Shown: positions 51,148 through 59,819 of the stretch, in pieces
How positions within the stretch are numbered: position 1 is the first letter of the stretch
Layout of the letters: each line of letters starts with the position of its first letter
Assembly: GCF_002920895.1 (NCBI RefSeq)
Contig: NZ_PQVG01000007.1
Coordinates: 151,147-215,146, forward strand
Origin: Flavobacterium alvei
GTDB taxonomy: Bacteria; Bacteroidota; Bacteroidia; Flavobacteriales; Flavobacteriaceae
Direction: 5' to 3'
DNA length: 64,000 nt
Made by a program: the position numbers and the translations under genes
Notes under the pieces: model-generated
Seen by the model: only the letters and a program-made list of their open reading frames with translations
Told to the model about the DNA's origin: nothing
Databases searched by the model: none

Positions 51148-53070
51148 TCAGTTCTTTTTTAATAAAACAGTAATAGAAGTTCCTTCGCTTGAAGAGTCTA
51201 AACCAAATTTTCCTCCTATTTCCTCGATTCTCTTTTGCATGTTTTGCAAACCATTCCCTTTTTCGACAGTAGCCAAATCAAAACCAATTCCGTTGTCCTG
51301 AACACTGATTTTTATTCGGTTTTCGATTTTTTTTGCGTTGATGGCAATAATGCTGGCGTTAGCATATTTTATGGAATTATTAACCGCTTCCTGAATGGTT
51401 CTATAAATATTCATTCCTTGAACCGAGGTCAATTTTTGGGTTTTCAATTCTGGGTCAATGGCAAAGGAAAAACTGATTTGATCTTTGGCTTCTTTGGCCT
51501 TTTCGATATAATTATTGATTCTGATTTCTAAATCTTCGAAGGTAATTTCGTTGCTGTTCATTGCCCAAATCGTATCGCGAAGTTCTAAGATGGTTTCTTT
51601 GGCAAAACTGGAAATATTGGTGAGTTTGCTGTCTAATTTTTCGTTTGTGATGTCGAAAGCATATTTTATATTATCAACTGACGAAATGATGAAAGTCAGT
51701 TGTGCTCCAATATTATCGTGTAAATCTCTGGATATATTCAAGCGCTGCTCTTGCAATTTGTTTTGGTTTTCAATTTTAATGATCGCCTTTTTGAGCTTGT
51801 ATTCTTGAGCTTGTTGGATATTTTTTTGTTTTTGTTGGCGGTAAATCAAGTAACCAATTAGGGCAATGAAAAAAGCTAAAACCGAAATCCCAAGTATGAG
51901 TGTGTTTTTTTGTTTGGCTTCGACTTCTTTTTCGAGTAAGAGTTTTTCTTTTTTCGTGGTTTGGTATTTGGTTTCAAGCTCTATAGTTTGATTTTTTGCG
52001 TCTTTTTGCAAAAGTTCTTCAAAAAGATTTGAATATTTGTCTGTATAATAACTAACACTATCCTTTTTATCTAATTGTGCACAAATAGGAATCATATATT
52101 TGTAGGTATATAACAAATCTTCTTTTGAATTTGCCTTTTCAAATATTTTTTTGATTTCAAGAAGAATAGTATTTGCCTCAACAAACTTTCCCTTTTTGAT
52201 TAAATTTCTAACCAAACTTAATTTGACATTAGCCAAATTTAAAGTTGAATTATACTCTTTGCCTATCTTTTCAGATTTCTGCAATTGAACTTTAGAAAGC
52301 GAATCTTTACTAATCTTTGCATTGATTACGCCTAAACTTTGATAAGCAATACCTGTTGCTATTTTATTACCTATTTCAATACAATTCTTTAAACTTTTAT
52401 TGTTATAGAGAATCGCACTCTTATAATTTCCAATCAATTCAAATGCTTTGGCTAAATTTAGGTAGTTTTCACAAAGACGTTCTTTTAAATTTTCTTTTTC
52501 AGCATATTCTGTCGATTCTTTAAGATATTTAATTGCTTTTGGATAATCCCTTAAATTGGTAAACAACTGACCAATATTGGCTTTTGTAACAGCAATATTT
52601 TTCTTATCATTAAGACTTTCAAAATATTCTAACGATTCCAAATAGCTTTTCATTGCTGCTTTATACTGCTGTGTATGAGTATAAACACTTGCTAAATTAT
52701 TGTTGATTTTAGCAAGTCCTGAATAATCTTTTCTAATTTTTCTAATTTTATATGCTTTGAGATAATTTTCCTTTGAATTTTGAAAATCTTCTTTTCTAAA
52801 ATATACTGCACCTACATCGCTATAGACTTGTGCAATCAACGTTGAGTCTCCTAGTTTTTTAGATTCCTGAATGGCTTTATTTCCGTAGCTTAATGCCGAA
52901 TCTATTGAAACGTTTGAGTAATACCAAGTCAAATCCGAATAAATTGTGGCCGTTTTTTTTGCATCAGGGCTGTTTTTCAAATCTTTCTTTAGTCCATCAA
53001 TAATTTCTTGAGCATTTTGAGAAAAAGCTGTTGTAGTAATTAAGAGAAGTAGCAGTAATTTTTTTTTCAT
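51148..53070 (-). CDS. TPR-domain histidine kinase (HisKA_3 type), second of three
   Basis: 640 residues: signal peptide (LLLITTTAFSQ), about seven TPRs (INNNLASVYTHTQQYKAAMK, AKANIGQLFTNLRDYPKAIK-like units), the linker ELETKYQTTKKEKLLLEKE, a membrane helix (LILGISVLAFFIALIGYLIY), HisKA_3 (NISRDLHDNIGAQLTFIISS, His near 450) and HATPase_c (EAVNNSIKYANA, VQDNGIGFDL). The kinase half is nearly identical to that of the next kinase (53074), but the TPR sensor half is unrelated in detail. It shares an operon with regulator 2. Confidence 0.92.
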   Translation of the reverse strand: MKKKLLLLLLITTTAFSQNAQEIIDGLKKDLKNSPDAKKTATIYSDLTWYYSNVSIDSALSYGNKAIQESKKLGDSTLIAQVYSDVGAVYFRKEDFQNSKENYLKAYKIRKIRKDYSGLAKINNNLASVYTHTQQYKAAMKSYLESLEYFESLNDKKNIAVTKANIGQLFTNLRDYPKAIKYLKESTEYAEKENLKERLCENYLNLAKAFELIGNYKSAILYNNKSLKNCIEIGNKIATGIAYQSLGVINAKISKDSLSKVQLQKSEKIGKEYNSTLNLANVKLSLVRNLIKKGKFVEANTILLEIKKIFEKANSKEDLLYTYKYMIPICAQLDKKDSVSYYTDKYSNLFEELLQKDAKNQTIELETKYQTTKKEKLLLEKEVEAKQKNTLILGISVLAFFIALIGYLIYRQQKQKNIQQAQEYKLKKAIIKIENQNKLQEQRLNISRDLHDNIGAQLTFIISSVDNIKYAFDITNEKLDSKLTNISSFAKETILELRDTIWAMNSNEITFEDLEIRINNYIEKAKEAKDQISFSFAIDPELKTQKLTSVQGMNIYRTIQEAVNNSIKYANASIIAINAKKIENRIKISVQDNGIGFDLATVEKGNGLQNMQKRIEEIGGKFGLDSSSEGTSITVLLKKN

Positions 53071-53073
53071 TGT

Positions 53074-54936
53074 TTATAATATTACTTCAATTAGTGTTCC
53101 TTCATTAGAGGAAGAAAGATGAAACTCTCCTCCAATTTCTTCGATTCGCTTTTGCATGTTTTTCAAACCATTCCCTTTTTCGACAGTAACCAAATCAAAA
53201 CCAATTCCGTTGTCCTGAATACTGATTTTTATTCGGTTTTCAATTTTTTTTGCATTAATGGAAATAATACTTGCGTTGGCATATTTTATGGAATTATTAA
53301 CCGCCTCTTGAATGGTCCTGTAAATATTCATTCCTTGAACCGAGGTCAATTTTTGGGTTTTCAATTCTGGATCAATGGCAAACGAAAAACTGATTTGGTC
53401 TTTGGCTTCTTTGGCCTTTTCAATATAATTATTGATTCTGATTTCTAAATCTTCAAAGGTGATTTCGTTGCTATTCATTGCCCAAATCGTGTCCCGAAGT
53501 TCCAAAATGGTTTCTTTGGCAAAATTAGAAATATGAGAAAGTTTATGGTCTAATTTTTCGTTGGTAATGTCAAAAGCATACTTGATATTATCGACCGATG
53601 ATATTATGAAAGTCAATTGTGCTCCAATATTATCGTGCAAATCTCTTGAAATACTAAGTCGCTGCTCTTGCAATTTGTTATGAGTTTCTATTTTAGAAAT
53701 TTCTTTTTTGAGTTTGTATTCTTGCTTTTGTTGTACATTTTTTTGTTTTTGTTGGCGGTAGATTAAAAAACCTATAAGTGCTATAAAAAAAGCTAAAAGC
53801 GAAATTCCTATGAGCATTGTATTTTTTTGTTTGGCTTCGGCTTCTTTTTCTATTAATAGTTTTTCTTTTTTGGCGGTTTGGTATTTCGTTTCGAGTTCGG
53901 TAAAGGTTTTTGCTCTTTCTAATTCAAAAACTGAATCTCTGAGTTTAATATAATTTTCTTGAAATTCGACCGTTTTTTCGAGGTTTTTTCGTTTTTTATT
54001 GAACAAATATCTTTGCTGAAAATAATCCCGAAATTTTTCGGCTGATTTGCTGTTTTTTACAAAAAAATAAGCTTTATCAAACAAAGTTTCAGCTTTGGCA
54101 AAATCATCTAAATTGTATGCTATTGTTGCTAAATTGGTGTAATGAGTTGCGTTTTCATAATAATATCTAGCGTCTTTTATTCCGTTTGAATTCAAGTCTC
54201 CAATAATCATTGCTCTTTTAATCCAACTTTCGGCTTCTTTATACTTTTTTTGTTTCATATAAGTATTGCCAATATTGTTGTAAGTATGACTGTAATCAAG
54301 AGTGTCTTTGCCTTTTACATAGTTAAAAACTTTTTTGTGATAATATAATGCACTATCAGGCTTATTCCAATCATCAAAATTTATTGCAATAGCATTTAAA
54401 GCAAAAGTGATTGATTTTTTATCTCTATTTTTGGCTTTTAAACCATAATTCAAAGCTTTTTTTCCATACAAAATCCCTTTTTGATAACTTTCGAAATCGT
54501 GATAATTTAAGGAAATATTTGAGTTGTAATTTGCGAGCCAATATTCTTTATTTTCAGTTTCGGCAAGTTTCAATCCATCCAGAATATAACTAATGGCTTT
54601 TTCGTACTGTCCTTGTTTCCTATAACTTGCTGCAATATTATTATAGACATAATACAGAGAATTGCTATTTCCAATTTTTTTAAATTTCTGAATCGCAATT
54701 AGTCCATAAAAAACACAGCTATCGGGTTGATTATAATCATTGCATCGGCCATTTTTACCAAAGTAGTATTCAGCTTCATCTGCGGGAGTTTTGATGTTTT
54801 TTTTAGCCAATTTAAAATAATAATCCGAAGAATCTTTTGACCCAAAAGCTTTATAAATTAACTTTTTGGCCTCTTGGGAATACGAAAACTGAACTAAACA
54901 AAGTAGTAAAAAAAGAAAAAGTCTAGCTATTTTCAT
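53074..54936 (-). CDS. TPR-domain histidine kinase (HisKA_3 type), third of three; mosaic
   Basis: 620 residues: signal peptide (FLFLLLCLVQFSYSQ), TPR sensor (KQGQYEKAISYILDGLKLAE, NAIAINFDDWNKPDSALYYH, HTYNNIGNTYMKQKKYKEAE), linker ELETKYQTAKKEKLLIEKE, membrane helix and HisKA_3/HATPase_c. The sensor half aligns with the kinase at 48280 (shared NYHDFE, DDWNKP, ALYYHK, HTYNNIGNT). The half after the linker matches the kinase at 51148 with about nine differences over some 180 residues. It is a domain mosaic made by duplication or gene conversion. Probably signals to regulator 2. Confidence 0.92.
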   Translation of the reverse strand: MKIARLFLFLLLCLVQFSYSQEAKKLIYKAFGSKDSSDYYFKLAKKNIKTPADEAEYYFGKNGRCNDYNQPDSCVFYGLIAIQKFKKIGNSNSLYYVYNNIAASYRKQGQYEKAISYILDGLKLAETENKEYWLANYNSNISLNYHDFESYQKGILYGKKALNYGLKAKNRDKKSITFALNAIAINFDDWNKPDSALYYHKKVFNYVKGKDTLDYSHTYNNIGNTYMKQKKYKEAESWIKRAMIIGDLNSNGIKDARYYYENATHYTNLATIAYNLDDFAKAETLFDKAYFFVKNSKSAEKFRDYFQQRYLFNKKRKNLEKTVEFQENYIKLRDSVFELERAKTFTELETKYQTAKKEKLLIEKEAEAKQKNTMLIGISLLAFFIALIGFLIYRQQKQKNVQQKQEYKLKKEISKIETHNKLQEQRLSISRDLHDNIGAQLTFIISSVDNIKYAFDITNEKLDHKLSHISNFAKETILELRDTIWAMNSNEITFEDLEIRINNYIEKAKEAKDQISFSFAIDPELKTQKLTSVQGMNIYRTIQEAVNNSIKYANASIISINAKKIENRIKISIQDNGIGFDLVTVEKGNGLKNMQKRIEEIGGEFHLSSSNEGTLIEVIL

Positions 54937-55179
54937 AGGCCTATTAATTTTATTAGCTGCCAGAAACAGACAGTATTCTCTATACCAATTTGGATGCCAA
55001 GAATTGTAATAGCCACATTACCTTTTTTACTATGAAGGCATCGATTCAACTATCTTAATCTTGGTTATCTTCAATTGGAAAAGGTATTAGTAGATTGAAA
55101 AATAAATGTAATAAAAAAAATTTAGCTACAACAAAAAAAAACAACTACCCAACTTAATAATAAATCAATTACAGCATTT

Positions 55180-55485
55180 TTAAGCCAAATTGTTTTTGGA
55201 CAAAATTTCGAATAATTCTTTATTGAGTTCGAAAATATCAGACCCTAAAGCGCTATTGAATGCCTTTAATTTACTATTCAATTCGTCTGAAAGCCTGATT
55301 TGATTGCCTTTCCCTGATTTATCTCTACTAATTTGAACGATAATCTCCCCCAAAACTTTCATTTTTTTTTTGAAGCTTTTTTTTTCTCTATAAAACTGAA
55401 TGTTCAATTTTATGATTACAAAAATAAGTACCAAAATCAGGGTCGTCAGAATTACAATTATTGCATTTGAAATTTCTATTGGCAT
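55180..55485 (-). CDS. Small single-span membrane protein in the signalling cluster (101 residues)
   Basis: One N-terminal membrane helix (AIIVILTTLILVLIFVIIKL), a basic stretch (REKKSFKKKMK) and a helical C-terminus (LSDELNSKLKAFNSALGSD). No family recognised. It is 14 nt downstream of the T9SS gene at 55500. A 243-nt gap follows (54937-55179), AT-rich and without a visible ORF, before the kinase genes. Confidence 0.5.
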   Translation of the reverse strand: MPIEISNAIIVILTTLILVLIFVIIKLNIQFYREKKSFKKKMKVLGEIIVQISRDKSGKGNQIRLSDELNSKLKAFNSALGSDIFELNKELFEILSKNNLA

Positions 55486-55499
55486 AGCCTTACTGAATT

Positions 55500-56684
55500 T
55501 TAATTAACAATCAGTTTTTGGGTGGTTTTATTTCCGTCTTTTTCGATTTCCAAAAGATAAATTCCTTTATTTAAAACCTCGGTTGTAGTGGTGGTTTTCA
55601 AATCTAAAGTTTTTATTTTTTGTCCTAAAAGATTGTAAATGTTCGCTTTAGCACCTATTAAATTTTCATCAATTTCAATGTTGAAATTTCCTGAAGTTGG
55701 GTTGGGATAAATTTTTATGGTTTGACTTTCAAAGCCATTTTCCAGACCCGAAACACCTAAATTATTCAAACTTTTTTTCCAAATTTTTGCTTCTTGAATG
55801 ACATACAAATCCGTTGAACTTTTGCTAAGAAATTTGGCAGGACTGGCATTTGTAAATCCTGAAATATCAACCCAATTCGTTCCTTGATTAGTAGTTTTAT
55901 AAACCCCATAATCATTTCCTAAATACACCTCTGTTCCAATGCCAAGAAGCGAATAAACCCCTACACTAGGAAGACCATTCTTAACGACACTCCAACTATC
56001 GCCTTTATTTGTTGATATTGTGACATCATTGGTATTGACGGTCGATTCGAAAAGGCTTATGTTTTGCAGATTGTCTTTTGTGTAAGTCAAGGAGGTAACG
56101 GTATTGTTTGGAATTCCAACACTTTTACTAATCCAATTTTGATTTACACTATCGTATTTGTACACCTTTTGATTTACTCCTACAAATAAATCCGTATCCA
56201 CTACTAGCAATGGTTCGGCTACCAAACCTACAAGCCCAGTATTGTGTTGTGTCCAAGAACTTCCGTTGTCAGAAGAGATATAAACCCCTTTATTGGTTGA
56301 AGTGGCAAATATCTTATTGTTGAAAAAGGCAAAATTCCTAATTATTGTGGTCGTGCTAATTCCGGTATTAGACAAAACCCAACTATCTCCACCATTTGTT
56401 GACTTGAAAACCGTTCCGTTAGTAGAACTGGCAAAAAGGGAGCCATTGACATAGGCTATATTCCAAATTTGCATACTTGTAATACCGTTGTTTATTTGTG
56501 TCCAACTGAACCCTCCATTTGTTGAACGATAAATACCATTGCTTAAAGTTCCTAGATACAGGGTATCATTCTGAATTGTTAATGAAAAAGGTAGCGCACC
56601 ACTTGGATTATTACACAATGTCCATTGCGCATTTGTAATTGTGGTAAAAAACACAATTAATAGTATAGTAATTATTCTTTTCAT
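55500..56684 (-). CDS. T9SS-secreted BNR/sortilin-like propeller protein
   Basis: 394 residues: signal peptide (ILLIVFFTTITNAQ), then repeated blades of the type NGIYRSTNGGFSWTQINNG, FKSTNGGDSWVLSNTG, VYISSDNGSSWTQHNTG and VYKTTNQGTNWVDIS, i.e. BNR/Asp-box repeats. The C-terminal T9SS type A domain (IYPNPTSGNFNIEIDENLIG, YNLLGQKIKTL, LNKGIYLLEIEKDGNK) is nearly identical to that of the gene at 56781. A TACGAAR 7-2-7 palindrome lies 57-72 nt upstream. Confidence 0.88.
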   Translation of the reverse strand: MKRIITILLIVFFTTITNAQWTLCNNPSGALPFSLTIQNDTLYLGTLSNGIYRSTNGGFSWTQINNGITSMQIWNIAYVNGSLFASSTNGTVFKSTNGGDSWVLSNTGISTTTIIRNFAFFNNKIFATSTNKGVYISSDNGSSWTQHNTGLVGLVAEPLLVVDTDLFVGVNQKVYKYDSVNQNWISKSVGIPNNTVTSLTYTKDNLQNISLFESTVNTNDVTISTNKGDSWSVVKNGLPSVGVYSLLGIGTEVYLGNDYGVYKTTNQGTNWVDISGFTNASPAKFLSKSSTDLYVIQEAKIWKKSLNNLGVSGLENGFESQTIKIYPNPTSGNFNIEIDENLIGAKANIYNLLGQKIKTLDLKTTTTTEVLNKGIYLLEIEKDGNKTTQKLIVN

Positions 56685-56709
56685 CTTTGTAGTTTTAAAA
56701 ATTATTCTT

Positions 56710-56756
56710 CAAAAATAAGAAGGGTGTATTAACAAAAAAATACGAAAAATGTCGTA
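56710..56756 (-). promoter_or_regulatory. Candidate NarL-type 7-2-7 operator, promoter of the BNR protein gene
   Basis: TACGAAAAATGTCGTA at 56741-56756 is an inverted repeat TACGA-N6-TCGTA, i.e. two 7-mers around 2 nt. On the minus strand TATTTTTG (56717-56710) is a perfect TAnnTTTG box exactly 35 nt from the operator centre. Flanking A and T runs also make it terminator-like for the gene ending at 56781. Confidence 0.55.
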
Positions 56757-56780
56757 TTTTTTTGTTTTTAAAATCCGAGA

Positions 56781-58172
56781 TCAACCCTTATTAACAATCA
56801 GTTTTTGGGTGGTTTTATTTCCGTCTTTTTCGATTTCCAGAAGATAAATTCCTTTGTTTAAAAACTCGGTTGTAGTGGTAGAATTCAAAGAAAAATCTTT
56901 TATTTTTTGACCTAAAAGATTGAAAATTGTAGCTTTTGAGCCTATTAAATTTTCGTCAATCTCAATATTAAAATTTCCATTGGAAGGATTTGGATAAATT
57001 TTGAAATCATCTGGCTTTTGATTTTTGGCAACACTTAAAGTTGAAATTCCGTATTTAAAAAGTACTCCCGATAAAGCCGTACCACCTCCAGCAGTCATTC
57101 CATAAAGTGATGAGCCTACAGCAATAAGCGAACCCCAAGGAATTTGACCGTTTGTGATGTTAAAATCTATTAATTTTGTAAACCCTGTTCCATTAAGCAT
57201 AATTTTATACAGCGTTCCAAAATTGTCAATACCACCATTGTAGCTCATTCCGTATAGATAGGTTCCGTCTGATAGTAACGACCCATAAGGATATCTCCCT
57301 TTTGTGACATCATCAAATTCCAGCAATTTTACATATCCTGTTCCATTTGGCATTATTTTGAAAATAGTTCCAAAATTTGTAGATGAGTTTGTTCCACTAC
57401 CCGAAGTAGTTCCATAAAGATAAGTGCCATCGAAAATTAGGTTACCACGTGGATTTCTTCCATTGGTAACACTGTCAAAGTTTAGGAGCTTAGTATATCC
57501 AGTTCCATTGGGCAGCATTTTGAACAGGACTCCGAAATTATCCGAACCACCAACACTAGTCATTCCATAAAGGTAAGTTCCGTCATAAAAGAGATCTCCC
57601 CGAGGATTTCTTCCGTTAGATAATCCCGCAAAATCTAATAATTTTGTGAATCCAGTTCCGTCAAACTTTATTTTAAAAACGGTTCCCATACTGTTTGAAC
57701 CTCCCACAAAGGTCATTCCGTAAAGATAAGTTCCATCAGAAATAAGCGAACCCCAAGGATTGCCACCATTAGATGTTCCTGCAAAGTCCAACAGTTTTGC
57801 GTAGCCTGTCCCATCGGGCATTATTTTGAAAATGGTTCCCAAATTATTAGCGCCACCATTGACCGTCATTCCGTAAAGAAAAGTCCCGTCCGAAATAAGA
57901 TTGCCGTAAGGATTGCTTCCGTTTGTGGTTCCTGCAAAATCCAATAGTTTTGAAAACCCTGTTCCATCAGGTTTAATTTTGAACACTGTTCCCAAATCGT
58001 TTGTTCCGCCAATGCTTGTCGTTCCATACAGAAAAATGCCATCGGAATACAATGTCCCGTAAGGATATTTGCCTTTGGCAGTACCGTCAAAATCTAATAG
58101 TTTGGTGTATTGGGCAAATGAACTTTTGCCAATGCATAAAAAGAATACAAAAAAGAGTAGTTGTTTTTTCAT
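56781..58172 (-). CDS. T9SS-secreted GloVer-type tandem-repeat protein
   Basis: 463 residues: signal peptide (FVFFLCIGKSSFAQ), then seven tandem repeats of about 50 residues with PYGxLxSDGTYLYGMT and GTVFKIxPDGTGFxKLLDF, the choice-of-anchor GloVer repeat pattern that folds as a propeller. The C-terminal T9SS type A domain (IYPNPSNGNFNIEIDENLIG, LNKGIYLLEIEKDGNK) matches that of the previous gene product. The repeats are similar at DNA level too, so copy number may vary. A TACGAAR palindrome lies 59-74 nt upstream. Confidence 0.88.
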   Translation of the reverse strand: MKKQLLFFVFFLCIGKSSFAQYTKLLDFDGTAKGKYPYGTLYSDGIFLYGTTSIGGTNDLGTVFKIKPDGTGFSKLLDFAGTTNGSNPYGNLISDGTFLYGMTVNGGANNLGTIFKIMPDGTGYAKLLDFAGTSNGGNPWGSLISDGTYLYGMTFVGGSNSMGTVFKIKFDGTGFTKLLDFAGLSNGRNPRGDLFYDGTYLYGMTSVGGSDNFGVLFKMLPNGTGYTKLLNFDSVTNGRNPRGNLIFDGTYLYGTTSGSGTNSSTNFGTIFKIMPNGTGYVKLLEFDDVTKGRYPYGSLLSDGTYLYGMSYNGGIDNFGTLYKIMLNGTGFTKLIDFNITNGQIPWGSLIAVGSSLYGMTAGGGTALSGVLFKYGISTLSVAKNQKPDDFKIYPNPSNGNFNIEIDENLIGSKATIFNLLGQKIKDFSLNSTTTTEFLNKGIYLLEIEKDGNKTTQKLIVNKG

Positions 58173-58199
58173 TTTGAATGATTTTATAAATTGTTAAAT

Positions 58200-58246
58200 C
58201 AAAAATAAGCAGTGGCCATAACCAAAAAAATACGAAGTTTTTCGTA
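58200..58246 (-). promoter_or_regulatory. Candidate NarL-type 7-2-7 operator, promoter of the GloVer-repeat gene
   Basis: TACGAAGTTTTTCGTA at 58231-58246 is the same TACGA-N6-TCGTA inverted repeat as at 56741. On the minus strand TATTTTTG (58207-58200) is a perfect TAnnTTTG box, again exactly 35 nt from the operator centre. Flanking A/T runs leave terminator function for the gene at 58265 possible. Confidence 0.55.
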
Positions 58247-58264
58247 TTTTTAAAGTATTAAAAA

Positions 58265-59698
58265 TCAATTTTTCACCAGTTCTTTTTTCGGAATTTTCAC
58301 CCGACTAATAGACGATTTACCTTCAACAACTCTGGTAAAATAAAGCATTTCAGTAGTTTCGTCATAAAATGGGGAACCCTCGAAACTGTCGCTGTTTATT
58401 TTATTTCCAAGATTAATGGGTTCCGACCATTTTTTCCAACTGTCGTCCAATCTATATGACACGTAAATATCATAATTGCCGTAACTGCTGAAACCAATGC
58501 TGCTAAAAAGCAGGGTTTTGTTATCCGAGAGCAACTGTGGCATTCCCTCATCGGCAGCTGAATTGATGATTTTACCCATATTTTGCAACAAACCATAAGT
58601 GCCATCTTCTTTTCTGTCGGCAAAATACAAATCGGTTCCGCCTTGGGTAAAGTCTGTTTCGATTCCCATAATCAAGATTTTGCCGTCGTTGGTCATCGTC
58701 AGGTCGGCAGTTTTATCATAGTTGTTGTAAGCGGCAATTTTCAGTGGTTTCAGGCTTTGGAAACTCCCGTTTTTGTTTTCGAGAAATTCAAATCCGGTTT
58801 CGGTAGTGTTTTTTGTGTATTCCACGCCACCTTTCAGAATGAATTTATCACTGTAAAACTCCAGATAATTGTATTCGTCGTTCAAACTCAAACTGGGTTC
58901 TGCCAAGGCTGGTTTTGCCCACTTTCCGTCGGCTTGTTTATGGCTCGAAAAAACTACATCTTTATTTTCGGCAAAAGCGGAATAGAAAATTTTTTGTCCG
59001 TCTTGCGAAACTATCACATTAGAAACTTCGCTGTTATCGAACTCCAAAGATTCTGGATTGGGCAAATTTTCGAAAGCAGAATTAGAATTGATTTTTATTT
59101 CGATAGGTTTCTCTGAATCGGAAATACCGATGGCGTCAATTTGTTTTGGACCTGGAAGCAAAGCAAAATTGAATTCCACTTTTATTGCAACTACGTTGGC
59201 AACGGCATTTTCCAAAACCGCATATTCAATTCCGGGATTGAAAACATTGGGCACTTCTTGCACTTTTCGTCTTTTTCGACCAAAATAATAAGCGTGATCT
59301 GCTGTTGCGGTCGATTTGAAAGTGGGTGTTCTCCAATCTCTTTTTCGGGCCCAAACCGTTTCATAATTTCCAGAACCATTATCCACTGAAATCTTCACCA
59401 CGCAACCTGCATTCAGATTTTCGCAAACGGCAATCTGTTTTACCAATTGTGGTTTTTCGAAACCTACTTCTATCACTTCTTTGCCGTCGAGTGCATTTTT
59501 GGGCATCCAAGCATTGGCAGAACTGCCTCCTTGCGGAAAAGAATCGGGTTTACCAAGAATTCTTTTGATGCCGTTTTGTTTACCTCCTAAATCGGTGGAG
59601 AATTTGATTAATTTGCTAGCCCATTGAATTTGTTGGGCTTGCACAGAACAAAGAGAAAAGAATAGAGAATAGAGAAGTAAAAATGTAGATTTTTTCAT
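58265..59698 (-). CDS. Exported protein with discoidin-like and PD40 propeller regions
   Basis: 477 residues: signal peptide (YSLFFSLCSVQAQQ). A discoidin-like beta-sandwich (about 60-190: VIEVGFEKPQLVKQIAVCEN, VKISVDNGSGNYETVW, VVAIKVEFNF) is followed by WD40-like PD40 blades (GTDLYFADRKEDGTYGLLQN, DEGMPQLLSDNKTLLFSSIG, YDIYVSYRLDDSWKKWSEP, EGSPFYDETTEMLYFTRV). PD40 units are common in OmpA-associated and surface proteins. No T9SS domain is visible, so it may stay periplasmic or be exported in another way. Probably downstream of the PQQ-type propeller gene, after a possible terminator. Confidence 0.8.
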   Translation of the reverse strand: MKKSTFLLLYSLFFSLCSVQAQQIQWASKLIKFSTDLGGKQNGIKRILGKPDSFPQGGSSANAWMPKNALDGKEVIEVGFEKPQLVKQIAVCENLNAGCVVKISVDNGSGNYETVWARKRDWRTPTFKSTATADHAYYFGRKRRKVQEVPNVFNPGIEYAVLENAVANVVAIKVEFNFALLPGPKQIDAIGISDSEKPIEIKINSNSAFENLPNPESLEFDNSEVSNVIVSQDGQKIFYSAFAENKDVVFSSHKQADGKWAKPALAEPSLSLNDEYNYLEFYSDKFILKGGVEYTKNTTETGFEFLENKNGSFQSLKPLKIAAYNNYDKTADLTMTNDGKILIMGIETDFTQGGTDLYFADRKEDGTYGLLQNMGKIINSAADEGMPQLLSDNKTLLFSSIGFSSYGNYDIYVSYRLDDSWKKWSEPINLGNKINSDSFEGSPFYDETTEMLYFTRVVEGKSSISRVKIPKKELVKN

Positions 59699-59710
59699 AA
59701 AATTTTTTTT

Positions 59711-59740
59711 AAACCATTAAGAAAATTAAGCGTATTAAGA
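59711..59740 (+). repeat. Intergenic ATTAAGA repeat unit (copy 2)
   Basis: Opens with AAACCATTAAGA and repeats ATTAAG at 10-11 nt intervals, ending in ATTAAGA. Resembles the unit at 4924-4953 on the other strand. It lies in the 121-nt gap between two surface-protein genes. Confidence 0.4.
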
Positions 59741-59766
59741 GTTTTATTTTTAGTAGAATTTAATTA

Positions 59767-59792
59767 GAAAAGGGCCATGAAAATCAATTCAC
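59767..59792 (-). terminator. Possible terminator after the PQQ-like propeller gene
   Basis: GAAAAGGG (59767-59774) and CCCTTTTC (59785-59792) form an 8-bp stem with a 10-nt loop, 27 nt after the stop at 59820. The T-run after it is weak. Confidence 0.5.
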
Positions 59793-59819
59793 AACCCTTT
59801 TCATTACAACTAAAAACGC

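Noticed and set aside
56736..58251. ATACGA hairpins treated purely as terminators
   Set aside because: Possible for two of them, but the exact 35-nt spacing to perfect -7 boxes and the related site at 62107 without a T-run favour operators; both uses may coexist.
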